A stretch of DNA of 64,000 nt from Paracoccus liaowanqingii (lineage in GTDB: Bacteria > Pseudomonadota > Alphaproteobacteria > Rhodobacterales > Rhodobacteraceae). Positions 1 to 7,273 of this stretch are shown here, one piece after another. The notes beneath the pieces were generated by a model. That model saw only the letters and a list, made by a program, of their open reading frames with translations, was not told where the DNA came from and did no database searches. Position 1 is the first letter of the stretch. Each line of letters begins with the position of its first letter. The stretch covers positions 2,110,001 through 2,174,000 of the forward strand of contig NZ_CP038439.1 in NCBI RefSeq assembly GCF_004683865.2, written 5' to 3'. The translations under genes were made by a program, and so were the position numbers.

Positions 1-694
1 CGGTGTTCGACGAACCGGCGGGGGTGCCGTCGAAGTTGGTGCCCAGTTCCTGCGCGCCGGTCTTGGTGTAACGGACGCCGACGCCGGCCTGCACACGCCA
101 GGTGGTGTCTGCGCTGTTCAGGATGCGGTAGCCCGGACCAAAGCCCAGGAAAGCGTCGGTGCGGAAATCGTCGAACTCGGCGGCAAAGTCTTCGTCCGTC
201 TGCGACGGGCTGTTGCGCACGCCGTCGACCAGACCGTTCTGGCTGACACGACCCAGAGCGAAGGCATAGAACTGGTCGTTGAAGTAGTACTGCGCGTCAT
301 AGATCGCGTTGATGTCTTCCTGATCCTTGTTGCCGAAGTCATCTTCGCCAAACTCGATCGACAGGCCAACGCTCTGGGCGAACACGCCCTGGTTGTAGTT
401 GACGCGGCCGCCGATGGCCAAGTCCTGGTTCTCGGTGTTGCCGGTCCGGCCGGTGTAGCTCAGCGACATGGTGCCGAACAGGCCCTGACGGCGGTCTGCG
501 GGACCGAAGCGGTCGGCATCGTTGTCGCGGTCAAAGCGGTCGGTCACATCGTCTTCGATGTCGGTGATGCGGTCGTCGATGGCCGAAATACCGGCAGCGT
601 CGGCACCGGTCGAGATTTCGGACTGCGCGAAGGCCGGGACCGACAGGGCGGCCAGGATCGCGGCGGTGCTGGACAGCAGGGTAACTTTTTTCAT
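1..694 (-). CDS. DUF481 (YdiY-like) outer-membrane protein, 3' end beyond window
   Basis: The frame opens at ATG 694 and is still open at position 1, so only the first 231 residues are seen. Residues 1-23 form a Sec signal peptide (KK, a hydrophobic core, then AFA before QS). The mature part is acidic and rich in alternating beta-type segments. It contains the stretch MSLSYTGRTGNTENQDLAIG, typical of the DUF481 'salt-induced outer membrane protein' family, which is predicted to form an outer-membrane beta barrel of unknown role. GAGGA lies 7 bases before the ATG. The gene is transcribed away from nusB across a 507-bp gap that holds a candidate promoter region. A porin is the alternative, but the TGNT repeat favours DUF481. 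Confidence 0.75.
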   Translation of the reverse strand, partial: MKKVTLLSSTAAILAALSVPAFAQSEISTGADAAGISAIDDRITDIEDDVTDRFDRDNDADRFGPADRRQGLFGTMSLSYTGRTGNTENQDLAIGGRVNYNQGVFAQSVGLSIEFGEDDFGNKDQEDINAIYDAQYYFNDQFYAFALGRVSQNGLVDGVRNSPSQTDEDFAAEFDDFRTDAFLGFGPGYRILNSADTTWRVQAGVGVRYTKTGAQELGTNFDGTPAGSSNT

Positions 695-1201
695 GTGTTC
701 GTCCTCATAAGCTGAGTAGGATTGTCCTGACCCCGTGTCGGGCATCAGAGCATCTCTGCTGCCACCTCAATTAGCCTGATGCCCCTCGGGTTCAAAGAGC
801 AGCGCATTTCTTGGTCATATCGCAAAAATGTGACGCCCCTCGGGTCTTGACGAAAACCAGCGGATGTCGGCCGAAATCGGGGTGAAACCAATCTTGATGC
901 AACCATTTGCCGTTTGCGCCAAGCCCATGCGCAAGGTCACTTTTTGCACCGACTATACAAAGTCGGCATTCCCTTCTGAGCATGGAGGTTTTGAAACACG
1001 AACGTGACTGCTCATAATGAAGGCAGCATTCCATGGCCTGTCCGGCACAAAAGTTGTTGCACAGATGCCACGCAGATCGAACCGGAACCACACGGTTTGC
1101 CCCTGTGAAAAAGCCCCGTTCGGCATGTCAACCGGGGGTCTTCATTGAAAAGGCCCAGACCTGAGGGTCCGGGCCTTGTCGGGCGGCGATGGCGATGGAG
1201 G
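695..1201. other. 507-bp intergenic region upstream of the DUF481 gene
   Basis: No convincing gene is seen on either strand. The segment should hold the promoter of the DUF481 gene. It contains an 11-bp direct repeat, GCCCCTCGGGT, at 781-791 and 835-845. The copies are 54 bp apart, about five helical turns, so they could be an operator pair; that is inference only. The nusB-side terminator hairpin (1150-1177) closes the region. Confidence 0.5.
1150..1177 (-). terminator. Terminator hairpin after nusB
   Basis: AAGGCCC at 1150-1156 pairs with GGGCCTT at 1171-1177, and five further pairs with one mismatch close the loop. Read on the minus strand the stem runs into TTTTC. It lies 25 bases past the nusB stop and fits a rho-independent terminator for the rib-nusB operon. 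Confidence 0.65.
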
Positions 1202-1684
1202 TCAGGCCAGAGAATCGGGGCGCAGATCGCGGGCCATGTGGTCCAGCACGGCATTGACGAAACGTGCCTCGCGGCCGTCCGGGAAGAAGGCCTGCGTCAG
1301 GCGGACATATTCGGTGATGACCACCTTGGCCGGGGCGCGTTCGGTGACCAGCTCGGCCCCGGCGGCGCGGAAGACGGCGCGCAGGACCGGGTCGATCCGG
1401 TCGATGGGCCACTTGGCCACCAGCCCCCGGTCGGTCGCCTGGTCGATGCGAGACTGCCACATCACCACGTCGTCGACGATGCGCGAGAACAGCGCCTCAT
1501 CCGCCTCGGCCGTGGGTCCGTCGCGGTCCTCGAAGTCGATGCGGAAATCCTGGAACTCGCGCGTCACGCGATCCGCGGACTGGCCGGCGGCCTCCATCTG
1601 GAACAGCGCCTGGACGGCATACATGCGGGCGGCGGCGGACAGCGTGCGCCGGTCGGGCCGCTTGTCCTGATCGGAACTGCTCAT
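1202..1684 (-). CDS. nusB: Transcription antitermination factor NusB
   Basis: A 160-residue all-helical protein of the NusB/RsmB family. It binds boxA RNA with NusE (S10) and supports antitermination of rRNA operons. Recognisable parts are the N-terminal ARMYAVQALFQMEAAG helix and the C-terminal VVITEYVRLTQAFFPDGREARFVNAVLD segment (shown here in pieces: EYVRL, FVNAVLD). The length is close to the family norm. The start ATG overlaps the ribH stop by 4 bp (ATGA), so translation is probably coupled. The ribH-nusB order is common across bacteria. A terminator hairpin follows. Confidence 0.95.
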   Translation of the reverse strand: MSSSDQDKRPDRRTLSAAARMYAVQALFQMEAAGQSADRVTREFQDFRIDFEDRDGPTAEADEALFSRIVDDVVMWQSRIDQATDRGLVAKWPIDRIDPVLRAVFRAAGAELVTERAPAKVVITEYVRLTQAFFPDGREARFVNAVLDHMARDLRPDSLA

Positions 1685-2229
1685 GCCTTGCCCTGCCCTT
1701 CCAGCTCGCCCGCCAGGCGGATGACGTCATGCGGGGGCGGCTGGCCGCCCTTGCGCGTTTCGGTCCAGGACCGGGACAGCGCGATCAGGTGCAGCGCCGC
1801 CGCGGCCGCGCCGCCGCCCTTGTTCTGTCCCGCCGGATCGGCGCGAACCTCGGCCTGCGCCAGAACCTCGACCGTCAGGATGCCGTTGCCGATGCAGACG
1901 CCTTGCAGCCCCAGAAGGGTCAGCGCGCGCGAGCTGTCGTTGCAGACCGTGTCGTAATGCGTCGTCTCGCCCCGGATCACGCAGCCCAAGGCCACGAAGC
2001 CGTCATAGCGTCCGCTGCGGGCGGCCATGCCGATGGCGGTCGGGATCTCCAGCGCGCCGGGAACCTCGACGACATCCAGGCTGGCGCCGGCGGCCTGCGC
2101 GGTAGCCTGCGCCCCGGCCAGCAAACCGTCGGTGACGTCCTTGTAATAGGGGGCCACGACCGCCAGCAGACGGGTCGGTGCCTCCAGACGCGGCAGCGCC
2201 AGTTCGTGATGTTGCGTGTTCGAGGCCAT
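1681..2229 (-). CDS. ribH: 6,7-dimethyl-8-ribityllumazine synthase
   Basis: RibH condenses 5-amino-6-ribitylaminouracil with 3,4-dihydroxy-2-butanone 4-phosphate, the penultimate step of riboflavin synthesis. The 182 residues contain GALEIPTAIG, which contributes to the active site, and GCVIRGETTHYD with the catalytic histidine. The N-terminal extension of roughly 20 residues is longer than in minimal RibH proteins. The gene starts 3 bp after the ribB stop and overlaps nusB by 4 bp, so it lies inside a tightly packed ribE-X-ribB-ribH-nusB transcript. Confidence 0.95.
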   Translation of the reverse strand: MASNTQHHELALPRLEAPTRLLAVVAPYYKDVTDGLLAGAQATAQAAGASLDVVEVPGALEIPTAIGMAARSGRYDGFVALGCVIRGETTHYDTVCNDSSRALTLLGLQGVCIGNGILTVEVLAQAEVRADPAGQNKGGGAAAAALHLIALSRSWTETRKGGQPPPHDVIRLAGELEGQGKA

Positions 2230-2232
2230 CTC

Positions 2233-3351
2233 TCAGTCCTTGGGAATAGGCCGGGTGGAATGGATCGAAAGCCCGTAGGCGTCAAGACCCACCACCTTCA
2301 CGGGCGCGGAATTGGTCAGCAGGATCAGGTCGGACAGGCCGAGCGCCGACAGGATCTGCGCCCCCAGCCCGTATTGGCGCAGGGTATGGGGGCCCACCTC
2401 GCCCGGATCGCCGACGGCTTCGGACAGGTCGCGGATCAGCACCACGACGCCGCGCCCCTCGGCCGCGATCTCGCGCATGGCGGCGGGCAGGCTGCCCGCA
2501 TCCGTGCGCCCGATGCCCAGCACGTCGTGCAGCGGATCCAGCGCGTGCATGCGCACGAGGACCGGCGCATCGGTGGTCAGGTCGCCCTGGGTCAGCACGA
2601 TATGCTCGATCCCCTGCGTCTCGTCGGCGAAGATGCGCATCATCCAGTCGCCGCCATGGGCCGAGGTCACCCGGCTTTGCGCGCGCTCGGCAATCAGGTT
2701 GTCATGGCGGCGGCGATAGCGGATCAGGTCGCTGATCGTGCCGATCTTCAGCCCGTGGCGCTGCGCGAAATCCACCAGGTCGGGCAGACGCGCCATGCTG
2801 CCGTCCTCGTTCATGATCTCGCAGATCACGCCCGAGGGGTTCAGCCCGGCCAGCCGCGAGATGTCGACCGCCGCCTCGGTATGGCCGGCGCGGACCAGCA
2901 CGCCGCCATCGCGGGCGCGCAGCGGAAAGATGTGGCCGGGCGTCGCGATGTCGGAGGCGCCCCGCATCGGGTCGATGGCCACGCTGATGGTCCGCGCGCG
3001 GTCATGGGCGCTGATGCCGGTGGTCACGCCCTCGCGCGCCTCGATGGACGAGGTGAAGGCGGTCTCGTGGCGGCTGGAGTTCTTGGGGCTCATCAGGGTC
3101 AGGCCCAGGGCCTCGATCCGGGCGGCGGTCAGGGACAGGCAGATCAGCCCGCGCCCGTGCGTCGCCATGAAGTTCACCGCGTCCGGCGTGGCCATCTGCG
3201 CGGGGATCACCAGATCGCCCTCGTTCTCGCGGTCCTCGTGATCGACCAGGATGAACATGCGGCCGTTGCGGGCCTCCTCGATGATCTCCTCGATCGGAGA
3301 GATGGCCTGCGCCAGATCGCGCTCGACGGGGCCGGGTTCTTCAAACTTCAT
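2233..3351 (-). CDS. ribB: 3,4-dihydroxy-2-butanone 4-phosphate synthase with a degenerate GTP cyclohydrolase II domain
   Basis: Residues 1 to about 205 are a complete RibB domain with the acidic motif DHEDRENEGD, THGRGLICLSL and RAGHTEAAVDISRLAG. RibB makes the four-carbon precursor of lumazine from ribulose 5-phosphate. The C-terminal 165 residues resemble RibA (GTP cyclohydrolase II) and keep the fold signature LRQYGLGAQIL. The zinc-binding cysteines of RibA are absent: the expected cysteine-rich loop reads HALDPLHDVLGIGR. So only RibB activity is expected here, and a separate ribA is probably elsewhere. ATG 3351 is chosen because AAGGA lies 7 bases upstream. The start overlaps the upstream gene by 11 bp. 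Confidence 0.92.
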   Translation of the reverse strand: MKFEEPGPVERDLAQAISPIEEIIEEARNGRMFILVDHEDRENEGDLVIPAQMATPDAVNFMATHGRGLICLSLTAARIEALGLTLMSPKNSSRHETAFTSSIEAREGVTTGISAHDRARTISVAIDPMRGASDIATPGHIFPLRARDGGVLVRAGHTEAAVDISRLAGLNPSGVICEIMNEDGSMARLPDLVDFAQRHGLKIGTISDLIRYRRRHDNLIAERAQSRVTSAHGGDWMMRIFADETQGIEHIVLTQGDLTTDAPVLVRMHALDPLHDVLGIGRTDAGSLPAAMREIAAEGRGVVVLIRDLSEAVGDPGEVGPHTLRQYGLGAQILSALGLSDLILLTNSAPVKVVGLDAYGLSIHSTRPIPKD

Positions 3352-3904
3352 GACTCTGTCCTTCGAAATAGCGCTGGCCGCTGACAAATCCCGCCAGCCC
3401 GGCTGCCGCCATGATATCGCGTTCGTGGTCAGTCTCGCCCACCATCAGCACCGCGTCGCCGGGCAGGCGATGGGTGGCAAGCCAGCCCTTCATCCGGTCG
3501 CGCATCCCCGACCAGGGCGTGCCGAAGTCGGGCAGCCGCAGGGCCGAGGCCGCGTCAATGCGCCCGGCCAGCGCGGCCATGTCCAGCCCCGGCCCCGCGC
3601 CCAGATGGCGGGAGGCCTCCAGCCGGGTCAGGCGCGCGCCGCGCCCGGGTGCCGGGTCCTGCCCGTCCCGGAACACGCCAAGCGCGTTCGACGAGAACAG
3701 AAAGGCGATCAGGTCGCGCCCGGTGGTGGCGCGGACCCCGGCATAGGTCTTGTAGTCCAGCCCCAGGGCCTGCGCGCGGCGCACTCGCAAGCGCACGACC
3801 TCGATGGGTAGAATAGGCAGCAGATCGCGGCGCGCGCGGGTCCAGCAATGGCGGCGCCAGCCGGTGCCGTCCAACGCGGGTCCGCGATTGTGGCCGATCT
3901 GCAT
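3341..3904 (-). CDS. Uncharacterised protein embedded in the riboflavin operon
   Basis: A 187-residue basic, soluble protein with no signal peptide or membrane segment. It begins MQIGHNRGP and ends in a segment containing LPGDAVLMVGETDHERDI. I do not recognise a characterised family. An in-frame GTG at 3907 is the alternative start. The gene sits 3 bp after the ribE stop and its end overlaps the ribB start by 11 bp, so it is surely co-translated with the riboflavin enzymes. I infer a link to flavin metabolism or its regulation from position alone; no catalytic motif is visible. Confidence 0.75.
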   Translation of the reverse strand: MQIGHNRGPALDGTGWRRHCWTRARRDLLPILPIEVVRLRVRRAQALGLDYKTYAGVRATTGRDLIAFLFSSNALGVFRDGQDPAPGRGARLTRLEASRHLGAGPGLDMAALAGRIDAASALRLPDFGTPWSGMRDRMKGWLATHRLPGDAVLMVGETDHERDIMAAAGLAGFVSGQRYFEGQSHEV

Positions 3905-3907
3905 CAC

Positions 3908-4507
3908 TCAGACCGCGCCGGCCTCGGCCAGCCGCGCCACATAGCGGGCCAGGGTGTCGATCTCCAGATTGACGGCATCGCCCTCGGCGGCGTCGCCCCA
4001 GGTGGTGACGGTCTGGGTGTGCGGGATCAGGTTGATGCCGAAGCGGCGGCCCTCGACCTCGTTCACGGTCAGCGAGGTGCCGTTCAGCGCCACCGACCCC
4101 TTGGGGGCCACGAAGCGCGCCAGCTCGGCCGGGGCCTCGAAGACCAAGCGCAGGCTGTCGCCCTCGCGCGCGGCGCTGACGATGCGGGCCACGCCGTCGA
4201 CATGGCCGCTGACGATATGGCCGCCCAGCTCGTCACCCACGCGCAGCGCGCGTTCCAGGTTCAGGCGCTGGCCCACCGACCAGCCGGCCGATCCGATGCT
4301 GGTCTTGGACAGGGTCTCGGCCGAGATGTCGACCTCGAACCAGTCCTCGCCCTTGGCGATCACCGTCAGGCAGACGCCGTCGCAGGCGATCGAGGCGCCC
4401 AGGTCCACGCCCGCCATGTCATAGCCGCAGCCGATCCGCGCGCGCATGTCGCCGCGCATCTCGACGCCGCGGACCGTGCCGATATCCGTGATGATGCCCG
4501 TGAACAT
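3908..4507 (-). CDS. ribE: Riboflavin synthase, alpha subunit
   Basis: RibE dismutates two molecules of 6,7-dimethyl-8-ribityllumazine to riboflavin. The 199-residue protein starts with the hallmark MFTGIITDIGTV and shows the internal two-fold repeat of lumazine-binding domains (first with VSGHVDG, second with LNGTSLTVNEVEG). The length is normal for the family. It is the first gene of the minus-strand ribE-X-ribB-ribH-nusB block and is divergent from the capsule gene starting at 4683. The 175-bp gap between them should hold both promoters. Confidence 0.95.
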   Translation of the reverse strand: MFTGIITDIGTVRGVEMRGDMRARIGCGYDMAGVDLGASIACDGVCLTVIAKGEDWFEVDISAETLSKTSIGSAGWSVGQRLNLERALRVGDELGGHIVSGHVDGVARIVSAAREGDSLRLVFEAPAELARFVAPKGSVALNGTSLTVNEVEGRRFGINLIPHTQTVTTWGDAAEGDAVNLEIDTLARYVARLAEAGAV

Positions 4508-4682
4508 GCCCAGCCTTTCCTGCCGTTGGGTCCGAACTAGGCCATCCCCCCTGCCCGTTCAAGCACCAAGCCACCGAAGGCAGGTTAACCCTGATGCACA
4601 AATTTCTGGAACCAAGCGTTCAGACATGGCATGTCGAGGGCAAGGCCCGCCGCTTCCGGCGGATCCGTCTTGCAAGTTGCCC

Positions 4683-6032
4683 ATGTCCCATCACGGCCCC
4701 CTTCCGCTGCAGACCGCACCGCGCCCGTCCAGGGCGGCCGATCCCGCACCTGCCGCGCCGCGGGTCTTCCTGATGCTGCAGGGGCCGCACGGGCCGTTCT
4801 TCGACCGTCTGGCCCGGCTCTTGCGGGCCGCGGGCGCGACCGTCTGGCGCTGCGGCTTCAACGCGGGGGACGAGTTCTTCTGGTCCGACAAGGCCAGCTT
4901 CCTGCGCCACGAGGGCAACGTGCTGGACTGGCCCGAGCGGCTGGAGGCGATCCTGGCCGACAAGGGTGTCACCGACATCGTCCTTTACGGCGACGTGCGC
5001 GCGATCCACGCCACCGCCCGCAGGCTGGCCGACGCGCGCGGCCTGCGCGTCCACGTCTTCGAGGAAGGCTATCTGCGCCCCTACTGGATCAGCTACGAAC
5101 GCCAGGGCTCGAACGGCAACTCGGTGCTGCTGCGCATCCCGCTGGCGCAGATGCGCGCGGCGCTGCGCGAGCAGATCAGCGAGGTGCGCCGCCCCCCCGC
5201 CCATTGGGGCGACATGCGCCAGCACAAGTTCTACGGCGCCTTCTACCACTTCCTGATCCTGATCGCGAACCGCCGCTATCGCGCCTATAGCGGCCATCGC
5301 GCGATCCCGGTCATGCAGGAGTTCCGGCTGAACCTGCGCCGCTTCCTGCTGGCACCGGTCTACAATGTGGCCCGCGCAGCACAATGGCGGCGGCTGCGTC
5401 TGTCGGGCTGGCCCTACAGCCTTGTGCTGATGCAACTGGAACACGATTCGAACTTCCTGGGCCACTCGCCCTTCACCAAGAATGCCCAGTTCGTCGACCT
5501 GGTGGTCGAGGGCTTCGCCCGCTCGGCCCCGCGCCACCACCACCTGGTCTTCAAGGCCCATCCGCTGGAAGACGGGCGCGCGGGCAACCGCCCCGCCATC
5601 CAGGCCGCGGCCGCCAGGCACGGCATCGGCGACCGCGTGCATTACGTCCGCGGCGGCAAGCTGGCCGAGATCCTGTCGCATGCCCGCGCGGTCGTCACCG
5701 TCAATTCGACCGCGGCCCAGCAGGCGCTGTGGCGCGGCATCCCGGTCAAGACCCTGGGCCGGGCGGTCTATGAAAAGCCCGGGCTGGTCTCGGGGCAAAG
5801 CCTGGACGACTTCTTCGCCGCCCCCGAGGCGCCGGACCCGCAGGCCTACCGGGTCTTCCGGAACTACCTGCTGCAGACTAGCCAGATCCCCGGCGGCTTC
5901 TATGCCAGCCGGTCGCGCGCCCATGCGCTGCGTCTGGTGGCCGACATGCTTTTGTCGGAACACGACCCTTACGACGCGCTGGCGTCGGGGCCAATCCTGC
6001 CCCGTCAACAGCTTGCGGACCGAGATCATTGA
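4683..6032 (+). CDS. kpsS: Capsule polysaccharide Kdo transferase, KpsS-like
   Basis: A 449-residue cytoplasmic protein of the Capsule_synth family. In group 2-type capsules KpsS adds the first beta-Kdo to the lysophosphatidylglycerol anchor and KpsC extends the poly-Kdo linker. Visible family features are LMLQGPHGPFFDRLARLL near the N terminus, EEGYLRPYWI, LVFKAHPLEDGRA with the nucleotide-side HP motif, and VVTVNSTAAQQALWRGIPVKTLG near the C terminus. ATG 4683 is the first Met that leaves a normal N terminus. No strong Shine-Dalgarno precedes it, so the start is less sure than the frame. It heads a three-gene capsule module with the OPX gene and kpsC. Confidence 0.88.
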   Translation: MSHHGPLPLQTAPRPSRAADPAPAAPRVFLMLQGPHGPFFDRLARLLRAAGATVWRCGFNAGDEFFWSDKASFLRHEGNVLDWPERLEAILADKGVTDIVLYGDVRAIHATARRLADARGLRVHVFEEGYLRPYWISYERQGSNGNSVLLRIPLAQMRAALREQISEVRRPPAHWGDMRQHKFYGAFYHFLILIANRRYRAYSGHRAIPVMQEFRLNLRRFLLAPVYNVARAAQWRRLRLSGWPYSLVLMQLEHDSNFLGHSPFTKNAQFVDLVVEGFARSAPRHHHLVFKAHPLEDGRAGNRPAIQAAAARHGIGDRVHYVRGGKLAEILSHARAVVTVNSTAAQQALWRGIPVKTLGRAVYEKPGLVSGQSLDDFFAAPEAPDPQAYRVFRNYLLQTSQIPGGFYASRSRAHALRLVADMLLSEHDPYDALASGPILPRQQLADRDH

Positions 6033-6135
6033 AACCTGCCTGCAAGTACTTCTTGGCGCGAGTGGGCAGACCAGTTTAAAACGGCGCGAGAACCGGCCCA
6101 CGACGTCGGAACCAAATAAAACAGGAGTATAAGAG

Positions 6136-7266
6136 GTGACAGTTTCCATTCGGTCGGCGGCCCCCCTGCGGGTGTGCATGATGGCCGCCCTGAGCCTGCT
6201 GGCAGCCTGCGGGCTGCCGCGATCCGGCCCCAACAAGTCCGAAATCTTCGACGGTGCCGTCGAGCGCGGCGGCAACACCCAGGTTATCTATGTCAACGAC
6301 CACGTGACCCGCGCCTCTGCCTTTGCGCCGTCCTATGGCTTCTCCAACAGCTTCCGCAACGCGGGACAGGTGGGCGCCGACGAGATCCGCGCGGGCGACG
6401 TGCTGGGCCTGTCAATCTGGGAAAACGTCGATGACGGCCTGCTGACCTCGCTTGGCGACAGCTCGACCGCTCTGACCGAGATCCAGGTCGACAGCGAAGG
6501 CTTCATCTTCGTGCCCTATGCCGGTCGCGTCCGGGCGGCGGGCAACACCCCCGACCAGCTGCGCCTGCAGATCACCGAGCGCCTGAGCGCGCAGACCCCC
6601 GATCCCCAGGTGACCGTCCAGCGTGTCGCCGGCGACGGCGCGACCGTGTCGGTCGTGGGCCGCGTGGGCGCCCAGGGCGTCTATCCGATCGAGCGTCCGA
6701 CCCGGTCGCTGTCCGCGATGCTGGCGCGCGCCGGCGGCGTGGCGATCGAGCCCGAGGTTGCCGTCGTCACCGTCAAGCGCGGTAATGACAGCGGCCGCAT
6801 CTGGCTGGCCGATCTGTACAGCAGCCCTGGCAACGACATCGCGCTGCGCCCGGGCGACCTGATCCTCGTCGAGGAAGATCAGCGCACCTTCACCGCGCTC
6901 GGTGCGCTTGGCGGGCAGACCCGCGTGCCCCTGGGCAACGAGGTCATCAGTGCCGCCGAGGCCATCGCGATGGTCGGCGGTCTGACCAGCCTTCTGGCCG
7001 ACCCCACGGGCGTCTTCGTGCTGCGCGACGAACCCGAATCGGTCGCCTCGCGCGTGCTGGGCAAGCCGGTCATCGGATCGCAGCGATTCGCCTACGTGCT
7101 GGACCTGACACGCCCGAACGGCCTGTTCCTGGCCCGGGACTTCGTGATCCGCGACGGCGACACCGTCTATGTGACCGAAGCGCCCTACGTCCAGTGGCAG
7201 AAGACCCTGGGTGCCGTCACCGGCAGCGCCGCGACCGCAGACAGCCTGACCAGCATCGCCGAGTAA
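6136..7266 (+). CDS. OPX-family outer-membrane polysaccharide export lipoprotein
   Basis: A 376-residue export protein of the OPX group (Wza/KpsD relatives), which carries capsule across the periplasm and outer membrane. The signal peptide ends in a lipobox, LLAAC, with the lipidated cysteine at residue 25. A polysaccharide export domain follows (about residues 80-165, ADEIRAGDVLGLSIWENVDD), then SLBB-type segments (GRVGAQGVYPIERPTRSL and a second near residue 265). The start is GTG 6136, chosen for the AGGAG at 6123-6127 and the intact signal peptide. The stop is 7 bp before the kpsC ATG, so the two are probably one transcript. Confidence 0.88.
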   Translation: MTVSIRSAAPLRVCMMAALSLLAACGLPRSGPNKSEIFDGAVERGGNTQVIYVNDHVTRASAFAPSYGFSNSFRNAGQVGADEIRAGDVLGLSIWENVDDGLLTSLGDSSTALTEIQVDSEGFIFVPYAGRVRAAGNTPDQLRLQITERLSAQTPDPQVTVQRVAGDGATVSVVGRVGAQGVYPIERPTRSLSAMLARAGGVAIEPEVAVVTVKRGNDSGRIWLADLYSSPGNDIALRPGDLILVEEDQRTFTALGALGGQTRVPLGNEVISAAEAIAMVGGLTSLLADPTGVFVLRDEPESVASRVLGKPVIGSQRFAYVLDLTRPNGLFLARDFVIRDGDTVYVTEAPYVQWQKTLGAVTGSAATADSLTSIAE

Positions 7267-7273
7267 TTCCTGG

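Noticed and set aside
3352..4682. FMN riboswitch before the riboflavin genes
   Set aside because: I looked for the conserved RFN element in front of ribE, ribB and ribD and saw no match; the ribB and ribH starts are also coupled to upstream genes.
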